64,000 nt of DNA, from the NCBI RefSeq assembly GCF_031877795.1, contig NC_133931.1:130734621-130798620 (forward strand). Reading direction: 5' to 3'. Numbering within the stretch: the first letter of the stretch is position 1; every line of letters starts with the position of its first letter. Positions 60,476 to 64,000 of the stretch are shown in pieces. The notes under the pieces were generated by a model. It was given only the letters and a program-made list of their open reading frames with translations. It ran no database searches and was not told where the DNA came from. Source of the stretch: Strix aluco. Taxonomy: Eukaryota; Chordata; Aves; Strigiformes; Strigidae. The translations under genes were made by a program, and so were the position numbers.

Positions 60476-63400
60476 GTGAGGGGGCGGCCGCGGGCGCTCC
60501 GCGGGGGGCCGCGGCTGGCGGGCAGCGGGAGGCGGAGCCCCGGCGGAGCCCGGGGACTGCGGCCGTACAGGGAGGGCGGCGGTCCCCCCGCCCGGAGCAG
60601 CCGCGGCGGGGCCGAGGGGCGGCGGGGGCGAGAGGCGTACCCCTGCCCCGGCGGGCTGGGGCGGTGAGGGCGGCGCGGCGAGGCACGGTCGCTGGCGGCG
60701 GCGGGAAGCGAGCCTGCGGACAGCGGCGGCGGGGACCCAGCGGCGGGAGCGGCGCGGCGGGCCACGGCGGGGCCCGACGGCCCCATGGCGGGGCCGGGCC
60801 TGGGGGTCGCCGCAGGCTTCCCGCCCGCCGGGGGAGGCCCCGCGGCTCGGGCGTGTGCGAGCCGCGGGGTCTGCGGCGGTGCGGTGCGGTGCGCTCAGCC
60901 CGGGCGCAGCCCGGCTCTCGGGGCCTTGCCTGCGGGCTGTGCAGCGGCTGTGCGGCTGCAGGTGAAGTTGCAGGGGGAGAGGGTGGCTTCTCCCCTGTCA
61001 CTTGCACTGTACAGGATGATTAACGACTTCTACCAGGCAATTACTGATTAAAATCTTAATTGGTATAAGGCTTGGTATATGTTCCTTTACTGCTTGAACC
61101 ATTGCCTCAAACATAACAAAATGCAGCCTCTTTGGTGGATGAAGCGAAATGAAGAGTTGTTTGGTTCCACGTGGTGTTAGTGGCTGTGGACAAGCCAGTA
61201 ACCAAGATCTGGGGAAGGTGACGGAGCTGCACAGGAGCACACGTCAGTTACGGGAGTGCGGGGAGCTTTGCCGATTCCTTTTCTTTGGGGTTGTTTTGGC
61301 CCTGAAGCAGTGAATCTTGGCATGATCCATAAACGCTAATGGAACCGCTAAAGGAAATATTTTCTTGTTTCCAACTCACACTAAAAAATGTAGTATTTTT
61401 TTTTGTAAATCAAAAAGTTGATCCACAGAGAGATCACCACGGCTCTGTTTATGGTAGGACAGCTGGTGTCGTATCCTGACTGCTGCCAGTGTCTGCGGAA
61501 GACAAGGCTGAGGCAGTTTATTGTGGAAATGGCAAAGGGGGTAGGGATCTTTATGGATGCAGTTCCCTAGATTCACCCTCTGGCTGGCATGTCAGTAAGT
61601 CTGATAAACTGACTAGAACGAAGTTTCAAGACACGGAAGCATTTACAGAATCCTACAGAAGCTCAAGTGTGAAGTAATTGAACTTGCCCGGTGTGCTGTG
61701 TTCCTTAAGGCACAAATCACTTGCAAAACTAAATGGAAGGAGGGTGGCAATTGTGATGCTTTTTTAAAGAGGGATTGCAAGACTGGCCTAAGAAAATAGG
61801 GGTTGCCATATCAAGCAGATTACAAGGAAACTGGAATATGCATAAATATGATATATTATGGGAGAATTAACGAGGGGGGTGAGTCACAAATCACAAAATG
61901 GTGAGAATCTGCAGGCCTTTATGTAAGTTGGTATGGTCTGTATGGTTTTTCACAAAGCTTTCAACAAGTTGCTTTGCTTAAGGCTTTTAGTTTCTGGAAG
62001 CTATGATAGGATAAAAGAGAGGCTTTCCTGTAACTGTTTGAAAAATAGGATGTAGAGTGAGAGTGAATACAGGGTTACCAGTTTGGACTCCTTTGAACAA
62101 GTAACATTCAAAAGGCACACATGGTTTTAAAAAGGAGGGTGGAGCATTTGCAGCAGACAAGTTTTCAGAATAGATAAAAGCAGAGGTGCTTGAGAGATCA
62201 TTCTGCAACCCTTCAGTGGTCTCATACATCTGAAATTCAGCAAATGTCAGGATATTTTTGACAATTAATGAAAAACCAGAATATTTCACTGTGGTACTGC
62301 ACGACTAAAGCTAACTGGCACCTTGCTTACTGTCAGTGATGTTGATCACCCCCTCTTTAATAGTGGTGGTTGTACCCTCTTAGTAGTGGTATAATAAGGC
62401 TTGGAAAATGTGTAGAAAGAGCAATACAAATGGCAGAAGAATAAAACAACTTCTGTACAAGAAGTAATGGAATAGCTTAAAATTCTGTAGCCTGGACAGA
62501 AAATTAGTGACTTGGTAATGGCCTCAAATATTATGAATTATTGGGAGAAGGTAAATCCATTGTGATTGTGTCATAACACAAAAGGTATTAACTAGAAAAT
62601 GAAATTAGCAGGCAATACATTTAAAATGATCAGAAGAAAGCACTTTTTTTCCACAGAAGACATTTTGAAACACGTTGCTAAGATTTTATTTTATCAGGGG
62701 TTATCCTGATTTGCAGAGGCTGGTTGAGGTGGGGCTGCAAACCTGCTGCACTTCTCGCTCAAAGTTGCTGGGCTGTGAAAGCCAGTCCATGCCAGGGAAG
62801 GGATTGCTCTGTTTGTTGTGCTTTTATACTTTGAGCATCTGCTGTTAGCTGCTGTCAGGAAGAGGAGAGCAGGCAAGACCAACTCTTTCATGTGAACATA
62901 TGGTCTGCCACAGTGGGGCAAACAAGAAATTTAGCAATGAATTAGCCACCCATGTGGATACTGTCTCTCTTTCATAGATGTCCAGGAGTACAGAGGAAAT
63001 GAAGAGAGCGGTGCGTATGAACAAAAAGTGGTGAAATCTGTTTTGTGGGAGGTTGTCGCCCCCACCATCCCCCACCAAAAATCTTTGGATCTTTACTGTC
63101 TGAAGAAACTGATAACCTGAAGTTTGCATTAGTTGAAACAGCACCTGCCTGTATAACGGACAACATGAATCACGTGCCTAATTTCAGTCTCATTGAGTTA
63201 GACATGCCCGATGATGCATACAAGATCCTGATGTCCTGTAGGGCATACAAAAGGTGGCAAAGACCAGAGTTGTCTTTGAAGAAAAATTACATGTTAAATC
63301 AAAACACTTTGTTATTTCATGTCCTCTATTATTTATAAAATCAGACTTATGCCAGAGAAGCACCTTGACAGTGTTGAAACTTAGAGGCAGCTGCAGTAGA

Positions 63401-64000
63401 GACTAGTGCAGTTTTTAACTTGGACAATTCATTTAGAAGGAAAAAGCCACAAAAATTTTATATAACCAGACAGAGAATGGTACATAGGAAGAAGGTTTGT
63501 CAGTGAATCCTTCTTTCTGTGGGACGAGCATGGGTATGCAAAGAGTCCTTGGTAGTTTTAAAACTTTGTTGGTTTTGAGGTAGACATTCTAAAAGTGATA
63601 AAGGCACTTAACGGCTGCTTCTTTCATAACTTTTCCTTTTTCTCACTATTCTTGGGTAAGCGTGAAAGTATTAATATATAGATATTCTGTGTTTTCAGTG
63701 TGTCTGTACTTTTAAGATTTCAAATGAGTGGCAGTTGGATGCTTTAACTTTCTGGTAGCCTAGTTTATCTCACTCAATTTAGAAACCCATGTTGTGCAAA
63801 TTGTCATCTGTTTTTCTTCTCCCATTGCAATATTGAAAACTTTGCAAGGCATCAATTAAAGTTAAGAACATGCATATGTTTTATAAAGCGGTTGTTTTTG
63901 TCTTGGCTTCCTTTGGGAGCTTTTGGATGATTGAGACTTTAGTTAGAACTCCTTTGTTTTATCTGATTATCTTTACATGTAAAGGTTTCAGCTAATTTTG
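60476..64000 (+). other. CASD1 intron 1 (continues beyond the window)
   Basis: At least 3.5 kb. I looked for the exon 2 start expected after the split Gly codon (Asn-Asp-Ser-Cys in human) and did not find it, so exon 2 is probably beyond 64000. The first 500 nt belong to the CpG island. The only element recognised is the old LINE relic at about 61900-62700. Confidence 0.7.
61900..62700 (+). mobile_element. Ancient CR1/L3-like LINE relic
   Basis: Plus-strand echoes of LINE ORF2 in order: TTTTTCACAAAGCTTTCAAC (motif-A-like), AGGATAAAAGAGAGGCTTTC near 62010, then near 62530 AATATTATGAATTATTGGGA, and near 62600 GAAATTAGCAGGCAATACAT with a TTTTTTTCCACAGA block. This matches the order of the 3' half of old amniote CR1/L3 elements. 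It is heavily decayed with no usable frame. Assignment is from memory of the consensus. Confidence 0.55.

Larger units (their letters stand above)
59930..61000 (+). promoter_or_regulatory. CpG island promoter of CASD1
   Basis: About 1 kb of very GC-rich, CpG-dense sequence in an otherwise AT-rich window, covering the first exon of CASD1. GC-box-like GGGGCGGGG occurs at about 60113-60121. No TATA box was seen near the start, as is usual for housekeeping CpG promoters. Transcription start not determinable. Long open frames on both strands here are products of GC richness. Confidence 0.9.

Noticed and set aside
59974-60786. 270-codon minus-strand open frame in the CpG island
   Set aside because: Same reason: composition-driven, with no domain and no supporting splice signals.
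59857-61023. 388-codon open frame on the plus strand across the CpG island
   Set aside because: It is made of Gly/Arg/Ala/Pro-rich low-complexity sequence, is mirrored by long frames on the other strand, and runs out of frame through CASD1 exon 1. GC richness removes stop codons by chance.
62972-63020. Possible CASD1 exon 2 after TTTCATAG
   Set aside because: The acceptor-like site is followed by a sequence that does not encode the expected Asn-Asp-Ser-Cys start in any frame.

Overview
The window is bird genomic DNA. The evidence is CR1 LINE retrotransposons ending in ATTCTATG or ATTCTGTG octamers, an LTR of a type common in bird genomes, and a collagen gene whose telopeptide and propeptide residues follow the chicken protein as I remember it, with some substitutions. 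I cannot name the species.

Positions 1 to about 39650 (+ strand) hold the type I procollagen alpha-2 chain gene, COL1A2, from the end of intron 1 to the polyadenylation signals. Exon 1 (signal peptide) lies upstream of the window. I could place all 51 remaining exons (exons 2-52), each with AG/GT borders. Helical exons are 45, 54, 99, 108 or 162 nt. They add up to exactly 1014 Gly-X-Y residues, and Lys87, Lys933 and the collagenase bond 775/776 fall where the family predicts. The coding total is 4022 nt, which gives an open 4092-nt frame if exon 1 contributes the 70 nt usual for this gene. The gene looks intact. Its 3' UTR has two miR-29 seed sites and early and late AATAAA signals.

Positions 39650-59900 are an intergenic stretch of about 20 kb with no convincing gene. 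It holds: a 3' fragment of a CR1 LINE with a frameshifted reverse transcriptase (43275-44581); a tRNA-Asn(GTT) sequence joined to a CR1 3' tail on the minus strand (49556-49709); a short CR1 tail (54507-54620); a 584-bp solo LTR (54707-55290); and a second CR1 (57880-59338) split by a 649-bp solo LTR flanked by TGGG duplications.

Positions 59930-64000 hold a CpG island with exon 1 of CASD1 (sialate O-acetyltransferase, + strand) and the start of its long first intron, which carries an old CR1/L3-like relic. COL1A2 followed by CASD1 is the same order as in human.

The most unusual item is the tRNA-Asn/CR1 chimera, which has the structure of a CR1-mobilised SINE with a head I cannot match to a known avian family. 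Also worth checking are a duplicated splice donor after exon 23, a donor consensus inside the 11-nt exon 2, a possible intron-2 chondrocyte promoter as described in chick, and an out-of-frame upstream ATG overlapping the CASD1 start.
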